Program-made: the position numbers and the translations under genes
Source: Pseudomonadota bacterium
Lineage (GTDB): Bacteria > Pseudomonadota > Gammaproteobacteria > Steroidobacterales > Steroidobacteraceae
Assembly (NCBI GenBank): GCA_021808035.1
Contig: JAKBCG010000052.1
Span: forward strand, 1 to 11,065
DNA: 11,065 nt
Direction of reading: 5' to 3'
The notes under the pieces: model-generated
Told to the model about the DNA's origin: nothing
The model's input: only the letters and a program-made list of their open reading frames with translations
The model's database searches: none
Shown here: positions 1-6,432 of the stretch, piece by piece
Layout of the letters: every line of letters starts with the position of its first letter
Position numbering within the stretch: position 1 is the first letter of the stretch

Positions 1-1187
1 TCCGCGCCGGCCACGGACAGATAGAACTTCGCCCGCAATGTCTCGGCGAGCGCGCGATACATCAGGTGTTTGCCGAACCAATGACGTCCATTGAGGAGCA
101 AGTACAGTCCGAAGCCCGACAGCAGGACAAAGAGGTAGGCCAGCAGCAGCATCCGGGTCGCGTCGAACTTGTCGTATGCGAGATAGGCGAGACCCATCAG
201 GAACGTCGTCACGGTGAAGAACACGAAGAGACGATCGGATCGCGCCTGAAAGTGCAGCGCGAGCGCATCGGCCTTGCCGTACTGCGCATCGATCTGTTCG
301 AGCCAGGAACGCGCCGCACCCGGCAAGGGCACGTCGTCCGTCAGCGAGCCGAGCAGCGAGTCGACGGCTGTGTGCGCCCCTCGGCGGGTGGCGATCAGTC
401 GATACTCGTGGTTGTAGGCATTGAGTTCGGTGAGTTGCTCGTGCAACGGCTTGGGCATCGAAGCCCAGCGCTGCAACACGTCGTCGCCGAGACCCGCCAG
501 ATAACAGGGTATGACCGGATTTGCGCCGGACGAGCCGCCGCGGCGCGCCGTCGGAATCCAATAGACGAGCCGGGAGTCCGGATCCTGCTCGGCCGGCGCA
601 TCGCTGAACAGGAACGGGCGCTCCTGCGGCCTGTCGTCCGACCGCAGACCCAGGTATCGCAGCACCGTGTCGGCGGTGCCGCCGGGCGCCATGGATGGTT
701 CGCCATCCCACACGGCAAGCAGCAGATGGCAGGTCCTGATCAGCGTTCGGGTGAGGTTCAGATAATGCGCTTCGCGATGCTCGCCCTCGCGCACCTGACC
801 CGCGGCCGCCGACTCCGCTGCCAATGAAAGCTCCGTACGATGCACATTCGGCCGCGCGAGCACCGCCTCGAGCTCGCGGAGCGCTTCGTCCTCGAAATCC
901 GCCGCGTAGTGCTGCAGCGGCAGCGGCAGCACCGCGTCGACGCCCAAACCCAGATCGAGCGCCGACCGTGCCACCAGGAGATCGGCGCCGCTCGCCATGC
1001 CGGCCATCAACCGGATCTCCGTGTTCGGCAGAGCCGCGCGGATCTGCTGCAAGAATTCGGTGACCGCGGCCTGCAGCCGCGGCCTGTCCCTTGGATCGAG
1101 ATCCCGATGTCCGGATACGCCGATGATGAATGGCGCGTCGCTCGCGGACACCGCGATCTGACGAACAGCCGCCGAACCCGCGGGCAT
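1..1187 (-). CDS. SLOG-domain protein with two TM helices and SLATT-like motif (3' end outside window)
   Basis: This gene encodes a predicted nucleotide-sensing membrane protein, and only its first 395 residues are visible. Residues 20-30 carry IIGVSGHRDL and residues 61-73 carry GMASGADLLVA, followed by LPLPLQHYAADF near 87-98. This is the Rossmann-like pattern of SLOG domains, which bind nucleotides or nucleotide-derived ligands. A second hydrophobic strand ending in AVWDG lies at 158-162. Two membrane helices follow at about 320-338 and 346-365, then YRALAETLR and FYLSVAGA (377-395). That last pattern resembles the block after the helices in SLATT/DUF4231 two-TM effectors. The start at 1187 places AAGG about nine bases upstream and puts the SLOG strand near the N-terminus, as usual. 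The start overlaps the stop of a 60-codon ORF that I do not consider real. The SLOG-like fold and helices are clear from sequence; the effector role is inference. No partner gene is visible because the protein runs off the left edge. Confidence 0.82.
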   Translation of the reverse strand, partial: MPAGSAAVRQIAVSASDAPFIIGVSGHRDLDPRDRPRLQAAVTEFLQQIRAALPNTEIRLMAGMASGADLLVARSALDLGLGVDAVLPLPLQHYAADFEDEALRELEAVLARPNVHRTELSLAAESAAAGQVREGEHREAHYLNLTRTLIRTCHLLLAVWDGEPSMAPGGTADTVLRYLGLRSDDRPQERPFLFSDAPAEQDPDSRLVYWIPTARRGGSSGANPVIPCYLAGLGDDVLQRWASMPKPLHEQLTELNAYNHEYRLIATRRGAHTAVDSLLGSLTDDVPLPGAARSWLEQIDAQYGKADALALHFQARSDRLFVFFTVTTFLMGLAYLAYDKFDATRMLLLAYLFVLLSGFGLYLLLNGRHWFGKHLMYRALAETLRAKFYLSVAGA

Positions 1188-1295
1188 CAGATCAGGCCTT
1201 GCACAAGCGAGAACCGGGTTGTCCGTGCCATGCCAAAAAGCGCCTTTGCGAAACCTCGGCGTTCCGCGACTCGACCGTGTTGCAAGCGTCCTGCG

Positions 1296-1324
1296 ATTCT
1301 CACCGACTCGCCGGTGGCTGGCAA
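1296..1324 (-). promoter_or_regulatory. Candidate sigma70 promoter for the SLOG gene
   Basis: On the minus strand, TTGCCA (1324-1319, 5/6 to TTGACA) is followed by exactly 17 bases and GAGAAT (1301-1296, 4/6 to TATAAT). A transcript starting near 1289 would have a leader of roughly 100 bases before the ATG at 1187. In this GC-rich DNA an AT-containing pair at ideal spacing is notable, but there is no experimental support and chance matches occur. Confidence 0.33.
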
Positions 1325-1363
1325 CGGCGTCTGCATCCGATGTCGCGCGTTCGTGGCAGACAA

Positions 1364-1383
1364 GGCCACGCCGCGCGCGCGGC
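1364..1383 (-). terminator. GC-rich palindrome after the glycoside hydrolase gene, possible weak terminator
   Basis: Immediately after the glycoside hydrolase stop (1385-1387) lies the perfect 14-base palindrome GCCGCGCGCGCGGC at 1370-1383. An overlapping pairing of GGCC (1364-1367) with GGCC (1381-1384) is also possible. In RNA this could fold into a very stable hairpin that slows polymerase, but no T-run follows, so an intrinsic terminator is not proven. Confidence 0.25.
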
Positions 1384-1384
1384 C

Positions 1385-2641
1385 TCACCGTCCCTTCGGT
1401 GGGAGTCCTGCGGACGAGTACACGTTCTTCGGATTCCAGAGCATCCAGCCGTCCGTGCCGGCCGCATCGGCGGCCGCGATTTCGGCCTGGATCTGCGGCG
1501 CACCGAACGGGCGCCGGTCGAAGGCGTAGTCCCGAAAGGCCTGCAGCCACGGCCGCAGTCGATCCGGCCGCTCGCCGGTCCGCTCGAGCGCGCGCTGCAG
1601 CGATCGCAGCACGATCGCGTGCGGATCGGACACCGGATCGCGGCACCCGGGAATGCCGTACTGAAACGAGGACGGATAGAGCATCGGCGAGAGATAGTCG
1701 ACCTGCGCCAACGCCGAACCCAGCGTCTGCCCGATGTCGGTGTCGTTTTGATTCCAGCAGACGTAGCCGAAGACGTCCGCGGCGGTGAACACGTTGTATG
1801 GCGCGAGCGCGGCGCGGGCCTGCGCCAGGAAGCCGGAGACCGCCGCGACGCGGTTCTGCTGCGTGCCCGGGCGCGAGAACACGAGACCTCGGTCGTCCGG
1901 AAAGCGCACGTAGTCGAACTGGATCTCGTCGAACCCGGCCTGCGCGGCCTCGACGGCGAGATCGACGTCGTAGTCCCAGACTGCATGGTTGAACGGATCC
2001 GTCCACGCGAGCTTCTCGCCGTCCCGCCAGACCGCACCGCTCGCGGTGTGCACCGCGAGGTCGGGCCGGGCCTCGGCCAGCACGTCGTCCTTGAACACGA
2101 CGATGCGCGCGATGCTGTAGATCCCCTCGGCATGGAGCGAGGCGACGAGCGCGGGCAGGTTGGGGATCAGCCGCGGCCGCACCGCGTGAATCGCGATCGC
2201 GAGCGGCACGCGGCTTGGATAGGCGACGATTCCCCGGTCGCCCTTGACGTCGACGACCAGGGCGTTGACGGCGGTCGTGCGGGCGAGCGCGAGGGCCGCG
2301 TCGCGCAGCCGGCGATCGGCGATGCCGTACGAGGACAGGTAGAGCGCCCTGGGTACGAGCGCGGGCAACGCAATCACACCGTCCGAGCGCTCGAGTCGTT
2401 CGGGGGTCAACCACTCGCGCGCGTGACCGTACGCACGCACCCCGATGCGCGCTCCCGTCCCCTCGAGCGTGAAGCCGCCGTCGGAACCGGTGCGTGTCGT
2501 GCGCGTGCCGAGCGTGATGATCGCATCGGCGAGCGGGCGCCGGGTTGCCGCATCCACCACCCGGCCTCGAATTTGATTCGCGCCGGCGTCGCCGGCAAAC
2601 AGCGCGGTGAGCAGCACGAAGAGCCCGAAGTGGCGGCTCAT
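1385..2641 (-). CDS. Exported putative glycoside hydrolase (DUF4015/GHL type) with N-terminal carboxypeptidase-regulatory-like domain
   Basis: This 418-residue protein is probably an exported enzyme acting on a polysaccharide; its substrate is unknown. A signal peptide spans about residues 1-21 (hydrophobic LFVLLTALF, cleavage after AGA). A beta-sandwich segment like the carboxypeptidase regulatory fold covers about 22-70 (RGRVVDAATRRPLADA, then DGGFTLEG). The catalytic-type TIM-barrel region runs from about 100 to the end. It shows the conserved DUF4015 blocks VDVKGDRG (130-137), IARIVVFKDD (178-186), WTDPFNHAVWDY (213-224), FDEIQFDYVRFP (237-248), YLSPMLYPS (316-324), RPWLQAF (363-369) and WMLWNPKN (399-406). 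D243 in QFDYVRFP and other acidic residues on these strands are likely active-site candidates by family analogy. The start at 2641 gives the signal peptide and an ATGA overlap with the deacetylase stop, so the two genes are translationally coupled. The open frame extends further upstream, but only as antisense-like low-complexity sequence. Confidence 0.88.
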   Translation of the reverse strand: MSRHFGLFVLLTALFAGDAGANQIRGRVVDAATRRPLADAIITLGTRTTRTGSDGGFTLEGTGARIGVRAYGHAREWLTPERLERSDGVIALPALVPRALYLSSYGIADRRLRDAALALARTTAVNALVVDVKGDRGIVAYPSRVPLAIAIHAVRPRLIPNLPALVASLHAEGIYSIARIVVFKDDVLAEARPDLAVHTASGAVWRDGEKLAWTDPFNHAVWDYDVDLAVEAAQAGFDEIQFDYVRFPDDRGLVFSRPGTQQNRVAAVSGFLAQARAALAPYNVFTAADVFGYVCWNQNDTDIGQTLGSALAQVDYLSPMLYPSSFQYGIPGCRDPVSDPHAIVLRSLQRALERTGERPDRLRPWLQAFRDYAFDRRPFGAPQIQAEIAAADAAGTDGWMLWNPKNVYSSAGLPPKGR

Positions 2642-3456
2642 CGGGAACCCTTCGGTGCGGCTTGCGATGGGTGGTGCTTCGGTGCGGGGTCGAGGAGTCT
2701 CGCAAACGCCGCTCCGACGTCGTGGTCGGTCACGATGAAGCGCGGCAGCGCCAGCAGCGGGTCCTTTGGTCCCGCGGGCCTGCGTTCGATCGACACCGCG
2801 GCGACGTAGCCCGCCGCGCCGGCCTCGCGCATCAGATCGGGGTCGTAGATCCCGAACGGCCATGCCAGCAGGTCCACGTGAACGCCGAGCCGGTGCTCGA
2901 GGACGGCTTTGGAGAGGACGAGCTGCCGTTGCACGAACGCGCGATATCGACGGGGGTCGAGTCGTGCCTTTTCGGTCTTGAAGTTCGGATGCCAATAGGT
3001 ATGCGACTCGACGTCGAACAGTCCGCTACGCACGAGCTCCGCGAGCTGCGGCCACGTCATCGCGTAGGAGGCGTTGGAGATCGCGGACGGATAGATGAAA
3101 AGGGTGACCGGCACGCCCCAGGTGCGCACCAGCGGAAACATGACCGTGTACACGGAGCGGCGCCCGTCGTCGGCGGTGATGACGACCGCGTGCGGCGGTG
3201 GCGGTGGGCCCGCGCCGCGGCGATAACGGACATAGTCACGCAGCCGGATCACGTGGTAGCCATGGGTCCGCAGGTAGCGCAGCTGCCATTCGAACGTGCC
3301 CGGTCGGACCGTCATTTCGTCGTGCACCGTGGCGTCGAAGTGGTGGTACACGAGGATGGGCACGGTGACGTCGGCGGCGACGGCCCGCGGGGACACGCAA
3401 GCCAGTGCGACCATCAGCGCGGCGAGGAAGGCGCACCATTGCAGCGGCGATCTCAT
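2638..3456 (-). CDS. Exported polysaccharide deacetylase (CE4, NodB-like)
   Basis: This 272-residue protein is predicted to remove N- or O-acetyl groups from a cell-surface or secreted polysaccharide outside the cytoplasm. Residues 1-28 form a signal peptide (hydrophobic FLAALMVALA, AVAA cleavage site). The NodB domain starts at VPILVYHHF (32-40). Metal and catalytic motifs are visible: TADDG (94-98, first Asp as base and second as metal ligand), SHTYWHPNF (151-159, two His ligands H152 and H156), and AWPFGIYDPDLM (198-209). RFIVTDHD (239-246) lies near the C-terminal motif. The first motif has Ala where most CE4 enzymes have Phe (TFDDG). The start at 3456 is the only upstream Met giving a signal peptide. 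It lacks a clear Shine-Dalgarno sequence, so translation may depend on readthrough from the cupin gene 35 bases upstream. The stop overlaps the next gene's ATG, consistent with a joint role with the glycoside hydrolase. Confidence 0.9.
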   Translation of the reverse strand: MRSPLQWCAFLAALMVALACVSPRAVAADVTVPILVYHHFDATVHDEMTVRPGTFEWQLRYLRTHGYHVIRLRDYVRYRRGAGPPPPPHAVVITADDGRRSVYTVMFPLVRTWGVPVTLFIYPSAISNASYAMTWPQLAELVRSGLFDVESHTYWHPNFKTEKARLDPRRYRAFVQRQLVLSKAVLEHRLGVHVDLLAWPFGIYDPDLMREAGAAGYVAAVSIERRPAGPKDPLLALPRFIVTDHDVGAAFARLLDPAPKHHPSQAAPKGSR

Positions 3457-3491
3457 CGGGAGCCGGGTGGCCGACGCCGTATCGGCAACGA

Positions 3492-3851
3492 CTAGGCGGA
3501 GCGCTGGCCGAATACGACGTATACCTTGCGCAGGAGCGACCGAACGTCCCAAACCCCGCGTGTATTGGCCGGAAAATACACCGCGTCGCCCTGGCGAATC
3601 TCGATCGCCGCCGAGCCATCGGGAGTGAACGTGCACTCGCCGAGCACGAAGTAGCAGAACTCCGCGAGCACGACCTGACGCCGCCAGACGCCCGGACTGC
3701 ATTCCCAGAGTCCGGTCTCGGTGACGTCGTCGGCGCCTTCGAAGGACTTCGCGCGGATCATCGCGATCGGCGGATGGAGCGGCATGGCCACCGGGGACGC
3801 CTGTCCCAAATCGCCGGCGAGTTCCTCGGCGCGAAATTTGACGATCCCCAT
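3492..3851 (-). CDS. Small cupin protein (Cupin_3/DUF861 type)
   Basis: This 119-residue single-domain cupin matches the DUF861 pattern: WECSPGVWRR (49-58), EFCYFVLGECTF (64-75), IRQGDAVYFPANTRGVW (85-101) and RKVYVVF (108-114). Members often sit beside amino acid or amine catabolic genes, and some resemble the ureidoglycine aminohydrolase cupin. The usual His metal ligands of cupin motif 1 are absent here, so a metal-dependent reaction is doubtful and a ligand-binding role is possible. The start at 3851 (MGIVKF) has a strong GAGGAGG upstream at a short spacing of about four bases. An out-of-frame ATG overlaps this ribosome site and is disfavoured. The gene is divergent from the FAD oxidoreductase, a common pairing for this cupin type, and is the first gene ahead of the deacetylase. 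Its biochemical role cannot be read from the sequence. Confidence 0.85.
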   Translation of the reverse strand: MGIVKFRAEELAGDLGQASPVAMPLHPPIAMIRAKSFEGADDVTETGLWECSPGVWRRQVVLAEFCYFVLGECTFTPDGSAAIEIRQGDAVYFPANTRGVWDVRSLLRKVYVVFGQRSA

Positions 3852-4033
3852 GCATCCTCCTCGTCGATCGTACGGCGCATCGCGTGCGCCGCGACGGCAG
3901 GTTTGGCGGGAGGTGATGCTACACCATCCCGACCGAGAGGCGCCGCGCACGATGGGCCGACGACGGCGTCGGGACGGTCACCGGTTCGGGACCTGGACAG
4001 TCCGCGCGCATCGGCGCTACCTTAACCGGACTC
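3852..4033. promoter_or_regulatory. Divergent intergenic region between cupin and FAD oxidoreductase
   Basis: This 182-base spacer must hold the start signals for both the cupin operon (leftward) and the oxidoreductase (rightward). I found no convincing sigma70 pair in either direction. A perfect inverted repeat at 3873-3891 (listed separately) lies close to the cupin start and could be an operator or a 5' leader hairpin. No convincing small gene is visible here. Confidence 0.5.
3873..3891. repeat. Perfect 7-bp inverted repeat, possible operator or leader hairpin
   Basis: CGGCGCA (3873-3879) and TGCGCCG (3885-3891) are exact reverse complements separated by TCGCG. The element lies 22 bases upstream of the cupin start codon. 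It is compatible with a dimeric regulator site overlapping the cupin promoter, or with an RNA stem in the leader. GC-rich DNA makes such repeats more likely by chance, so function is unproven. Confidence 0.4.
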
Positions 4034-5389
4034 ATGGCTCGCGACTCGAACAGGCAGCATTCCGTCGTCGCGCCCGAGGCGACGATGGCGGCCCCCGCGA
4101 ATCCGGATGCCGACGCGCCATTGGACCGCGTGTATTGGCTGGACGCGGTTTCCCTGCCGGATTCTTCGGCCGGACCGATCCCGTCGGCGGCGGATGTCGT
4201 GATCGTCGGTGCGGGCTACACGGGTCTGTCCGCGGCGCGCGAGACGGCCGCCGCGGGGCGCACGACCGTCGTACTCGATGCCGGCCCGATCGGCGGCGGT
4301 TGTTCGTCCCGCAACGGCGGACAGGTGGCGTTCAGCTTCAAACCCGGTCTCGACGAACTGGCGGTTCGGCACGGTCGTTCGGTCGCCGACCGGCTCTACG
4401 AGGAAGGATACGAGGCGATCGCGCAGCTGCGTCAGGCCGCTCGTGACGGCACGCTCGACAGCGACTGGCGGGAGGTGGGGTCGTTCTGTGGCGCCCACAG
4501 TCCTCGACACCTCGAGGCGCTGCAACGGAAAGTCGACGAACTGCCGGAGCCGTTGCGGCAGCGCGCCTCGATCGTCACTCGCGATCGGCTCGACGAGGAA
4601 ATCGCTTCGCCGCTCTACCATGGCGGCCTCGTCGTCCACGACGACGCCGCGGTGAACCCGGCGCGCCTGGTCGTTTCCCTCGATGCGCGCGCGCGTGCCG
4701 CGGGCGCGAGAATCTACGGACATACCGCGGTGCAGGCGATCGATCGCGGTGGGCGCGAAATGGAGCTCGCGACGACCGGTGGGCGAATTCGCGCGAAACA
4801 GGTGCTGATCGCGACCAACGGGTACACCGGCCGGTTCGCGCCGTGGCACCGCCGCCGGGTGATGCCGATCGGCAGCTACATCGTCGCAACCGAGGCGCTC
4901 GATCCGGCGTTCGTGCGCCGCTTGATTCCGCGAGGTCGCAACATCGGGGACACCCGCCGCGTCGTCACCTACGTGCGCCCGTCGCCCGACGGACGGCGCA
5001 TCCTGTTCGGCGGTCGCGCGTCGGCGGGCGAGCGGGAAGCGACCCGGGTGGTCCCGCGGATGCGCGCGATGATGACGGAGATGTTTCCAGACCTCGCGCG
5101 GGTGCGCATCACCCATGCGTGGATGGGTTTCGTCGCGTACACGTTCGACACGATGCCGCACCTGGGCGAGTGCGATGGCCTCTACCATTGCCTCGGGTAC
5201 TGTGGTCAGGGCGTCCCGCATGCGATCTACTATGGGCGAAAAGTCGGGCTGCGCATGCTGGGCGCACCGGGTGGCGACAGTGCGCTGGCCGGGCTCCAAT
5301 TCCCGGGCCGACCGTACTACACGGGCTGGCCCTGGTTTCTGCCCGCGGCGGTCGCCTTCTACCGGCTGCGTGATCGTCTGGCGATCTAG
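4034..5389 (+). CDS. FAD-dependent oxidoreductase, DAO family (PuuB/OrdL-like)
   Basis: This 451-residue flavoprotein probably oxidises an amine or amino acid-type substrate in the cytoplasm, by analogy with gamma-glutamylputrescine oxidase; the substrate is not defined. The dinucleotide fold appears as DVVIVGAGYTGLSAAR (54-69), with GXGXXG at 59-64. It is followed by LDAGPIGGGCSSRNGGQV (81-98), the family's GRNGGQ block. TNGYTG (261-266) closes the FAD domain. The C-terminal FAD contact region reads AWMGFVAYTFDTMPHLG (362-378) and LGYCGQGVPHA (387-397). Cysteines replace the more usual small residues at C90 and C390. Length is normal for the family. The annotated start at 4034 has a weak ribosome site; an in-frame ATG at 4085 follows a GAGG five bases upstream and is a serious alternative that removes no conserved sequence. 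The gene is divergent from a Cupin_3 gene, and its stop overlaps the convergent FAD-subunit stop. Confidence 0.9.
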   Translation: MARDSNRQHSVVAPEATMAAPANPDADAPLDRVYWLDAVSLPDSSAGPIPSAADVVIVGAGYTGLSAARETAAAGRTTVVLDAGPIGGGCSSRNGGQVAFSFKPGLDELAVRHGRSVADRLYEEGYEAIAQLRQAARDGTLDSDWREVGSFCGAHSPRHLEALQRKVDELPEPLRQRASIVTRDRLDEEIASPLYHGGLVVHDDAAVNPARLVVSLDARARAAGARIYGHTAVQAIDRGGREMELATTGGRIRAKQVLIATNGYTGRFAPWHRRRVMPIGSYIVATEALDPAFVRRLIPRGRNIGDTRRVVTYVRPSPDGRRILFGGRASAGEREATRVVPRMRAMMTEMFPDLARVRITHAWMGFVAYTFDTMPHLGECDGLYHCLGYCGQGVPHAIYYGRKVGLRMLGAPGGDSALAGLQFPGRPYYTGWPWFLPAAVAFYRLRDRLAI

Positions 5390-6432
5390 CGGAGGATCGA
5401 GTCCTCGAGTCGGCCCTGCGCCGCGGCCATGATCGTACGGCGTACGAGGGCTTCGAACAGCGGCAGCTTGTGGCCGTTGTCGGCGAGCGGTGTCGCGTCC
5501 TCGATCGCGGCCGCGGCCGCGGCGGTTGCGCGCTTCTCGTCGATCACCGCCCCGACCAGCTGGCGCGCGGCATTGACCGCACGGTGTGGTGCCGGCGCGG
5601 CGGCGCCCAGGATCACCGCGGCGTCGCGGCACCGTCCACCGGGTTCGAGATCGAGGACGACCGCGACTTCGGCGAGCGGCCAGTCGAAGGCATCCTTCTC
5701 GCCGCGCTTCGAATGGGCCATCCGTATGCCCTCGCTAATCGGTGGCAGGTGCACGGCATGGAGAATCTCCCGGGGTTGCAGGATGTTCTCCCGCGTGAGA
5801 TCACCGGCGGGTGGAGTCAGGAACACCTCGAGCGGCAGACGTCGCGAGCCGCCGGCCGCATCGGTCAGTTGCACGTCCGCGCCGAGGGCCACCAGCACGG
5901 TCGCGAGCGTGGACGGATGGACGATCGCACAGCGTCGATTGTCGAAGATCGCGTGATAGCGGTTGTCACCGTCGTGCGCGAAGCAATGCACGCCGCCCCG
6001 GCGCAGGCAGCGGTGGTGGCGCGATCGAAAATACCAGCAGCGCGGCCGTTGCAGGAGGTTGCCGCCGAGCGTCGCGACGTTGCGGATCTGCGGGCTGGCG
6101 GCGCCGGCCGCGGCGGCGGCGAGCGCCGGGTAGCGCCGGCGAATCCGCGCGTCGGCGGCGAGCGCCGCGAGCGTGATCCCGGCGCCCAGGCGTGCGCCGT
6201 CGCGCTCCAGGTCGATCGCGCCGAAGTCGGCGATGTCGCGCAGACCGATGAGTCGCGCCGGGGCGAGCAAGCCTTCCTTCATCAGATCGAGCAAATCGAT
6301 GCCGCCCGCCATCACGATCGCGCCATCGGTCGCGCCATCCGTCAGCGCCATCGCCTCCGCGCAGATCGTCGAGGCGGCCGACGCCGCGGCGGACGGGGAT
6401 TCTGCCGTCGTCCAGGCGAACCGCTTCATCAT
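5386..6432 (-). CDS. Molybdenum hydroxylase FAD-binding subunit with four-cysteine Fe-S insertion (YagS/PaoB-like)
   Basis: This 348-residue medium subunit of a xanthine dehydrogenase-family enzyme passes electrons from the Fe-S clusters to FAD. The FAD-binding blocks are AGGIDLLDLMKEG (42-54, Ile45 where Thr or Ser is more usual) and RNVATLGGNLLQRPRCW (117-133). Cysteines 132, 142, 150 and 168 sit in an insertion around GDNRYHAIFDNRRCAIVHPS. In PaoB and similar proteins the equivalent cysteines hold a [4Fe-4S] cluster. A C-terminal CO-dehydrogenase flavoprotein-like domain follows from about residue 235 (KRGEKDAFDWPLAEVAVV). The start at 6432 overlaps the Mo-subunit stop as ATGA; a second ATG directly after it gives a protein one residue shorter. 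The stop shares CTAG with the convergent oxidoreductase. It is the last gene of the operon, and no XdhC/PaoD-type maturation gene follows. Confidence 0.93.
   Translation of the reverse strand: MMKRFAWTTAESPSAAASAASTICAEAMALTDGATDGAIVMAGGIDLLDLMKEGLLAPARLIGLRDIADFGAIDLERDGARLGAGITLAALAADARIRRRYPALAAAAAGAASPQIRNVATLGGNLLQRPRCWYFRSRHHRCLRRGGVHCFAHDGDNRYHAIFDNRRCAIVHPSTLATVLVALGADVQLTDAAGGSRRLPLEVFLTPPAGDLTRENILQPREILHAVHLPPISEGIRMAHSKRGEKDAFDWPLAEVAVVLDLEPGGRCRDAAVILGAAAPAPHRAVNAARQLVGAVIDEKRATAAAAAAIEDATPLADNGHKLPLFEALVRRTIMAAAQGRLEDSILR

Noticed and set aside
1..827. 253-codon plus-strand ORF at the left edge
   Set aside because: It is the exact codon-register antisense of the SLOG/TM gene, whose minus-strand reading shows real domains and membrane helices.
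1210..1236. Possible sigma54 promoter (TGGCAC on the minus strand) before the SLOG gene
   Set aside because: No GC/TTGC box lies at the required -12 spacing after TGGCAC.
1187..1369. 60-codon minus-strand ORF whose stop overlaps the SLOG start (TGATG)
   Set aside because: It begins next to the GC palindrome, has no ribosome site or recognisable feature, and overlaps the likely promoter; the coupling-like overlap is probably chance.
1130..2809. 559-codon plus-strand ORF opposite the SLOG leader and the glycoside hydrolase gene
   Set aside because: It has low-complexity, Arg-rich composition and lies opposite a well-supported gene; no domain is visible.
3457..3491. GCCGA/TCGGC short hairpin between the cupin and deacetylase genes as a terminator
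   Set aside because: It has only a 5-bp stem and no T-run, and the 35-base gap fits operon continuity.
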